Translations under genes and position numbers: made by a program
Assembly (NCBI GenBank): GCA_037176885.1
Contig: JAWWNJ010000018.1
Span: 1,798,001-1,862,000, forward strand
Direction of reading: 5' to 3'
Source: Favolaschia claudopus
Taxonomy: Eukaryota; Basidiomycota; Agaricomycetes; Agaricales; Mycenaceae
Length of the DNA: 64,000 nucleotides
Part shown: one piece after another, positions 63,771-64,000 of the stretch
Layout of the letters: each line of letters opens with the position of its first letter
Numbering within the stretch: position 1 is the stretch's first letter
The notes under the pieces: generated by a model
Told to the model about the DNA's origin: nothing
The model's input: the letters and a program-made list of their open reading frames with translations, nothing else
The model's database searches: none

Positions 63771-64000
63771 TCGCACGAAGTTATAATAATTTATTAGATC
63801 GTGTTTACAGCTGTTTGCAAAGCTAATGGCACTTTCGACGATTTTATAAATAAAGAACAACGTGAACACCCGAACTTACTTTGCCTGTTTCACACTCTAT
63901 TCTTGCTCAATCCACACGTTTGTAGGCTCGTTTTGAAGCGAATCAACGGGGCTTCCATCCCATATCAAAGGTGCTCTCTAACTCCAAAATTTCGCGATCC

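Larger units (their letters stand above)
61988..64000. other. No recognised gene; repeats
   Basis: Besides the repeats listed below, only short or ambiguous frames (for example minus 62559-62807 and plus 63510-63797). Confidence 0.4.

Noticed and set aside
1..64000. tRNA or rRNA genes
   Set aside because: I looked for B-box-like ggttcga..cc with a matching A box and cloverleaf and for rRNA words and found none convincing; the primer site at 11570 is only a complement of a tRNA end.

Overview
This window looks like a transposon graveyard from a basidiomycete, most likely an Agaricomycete. The evidence is short introns (48-89 nt, GT...AG) and coding remnants that match protein types I know from mushroom-forming fungi: a Ty3/gypsy Gag with an SR/poly-Ser linker, a Tad-type LINE ORF1, a fungal tyrosine recombinase, a BTB/POZ-like gene and several Agaricomycete-expanded proteins of unknown function. 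I saw no rRNA, tRNA, CRISPR array or bacterial-type operon. Genus is not determinable from the window alone.

Layout. 1-2042: a decayed tyrosine recombinase gene, cut near its 3' end. 2043-11940: a 9.9-kb LTR element on the minus strand with two LTRs that I read as identical (353 bp each), a 5-bp target duplication, a tRNA-like primer site and almost no coding capacity. Its interior is built from degenerate repeats of about 205-222 bp carrying 19 six-C tracts, plus one Gag-like zinc-finger ORF. 11946-18.5 kb: the 3' end of the recombinase, an AT-hook/transposon protein fused to a gypsy gag pseudogene, and several inverted-repeat elements. 18.5-24.1 kb: mostly non-coding, with small coding remnants. 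24181-26108: a LINE copy with ORF1 only, a poly(A) tail and a 9-bp target duplication. 26.4-32 kb: an inverted-repeat element, then a purine-skewed tract ending in 50-51-bp and about 55-60-bp satellites. 33.5-37 kb: an Agaricomycete protein remnant broken by nested inverted-repeat elements. 37-44.5 kb: GC-rich and AT-rich repeats. 45.0-48.2 kb: the best host-like gene, split by an 885-bp TA-flanked element. 48.8-52 kb: two perfect hairpins and two more TA-flanked elements. 52.0-53.0 kb: BTB-like gene. 53-64 kb: dispersed repeats, two hAT-like elements with perfect 8-bp target duplications, a gypsy pol scrap and many short inverted-repeat elements.

Very little here works as a cellular pathway; the interest lies in the mobile DNA. 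The most striking object is the 2043-11940 element. It appears recently inserted yet lacks any recognisable polymerase or integrase, so it must have been mobilised in trans. Its satellite-like, G-tract-bearing interior is unusual. A second candidate is the half-LINE at 24181-26108. Assignments to protein families are from memory of sequence patterns, with no database search behind them.
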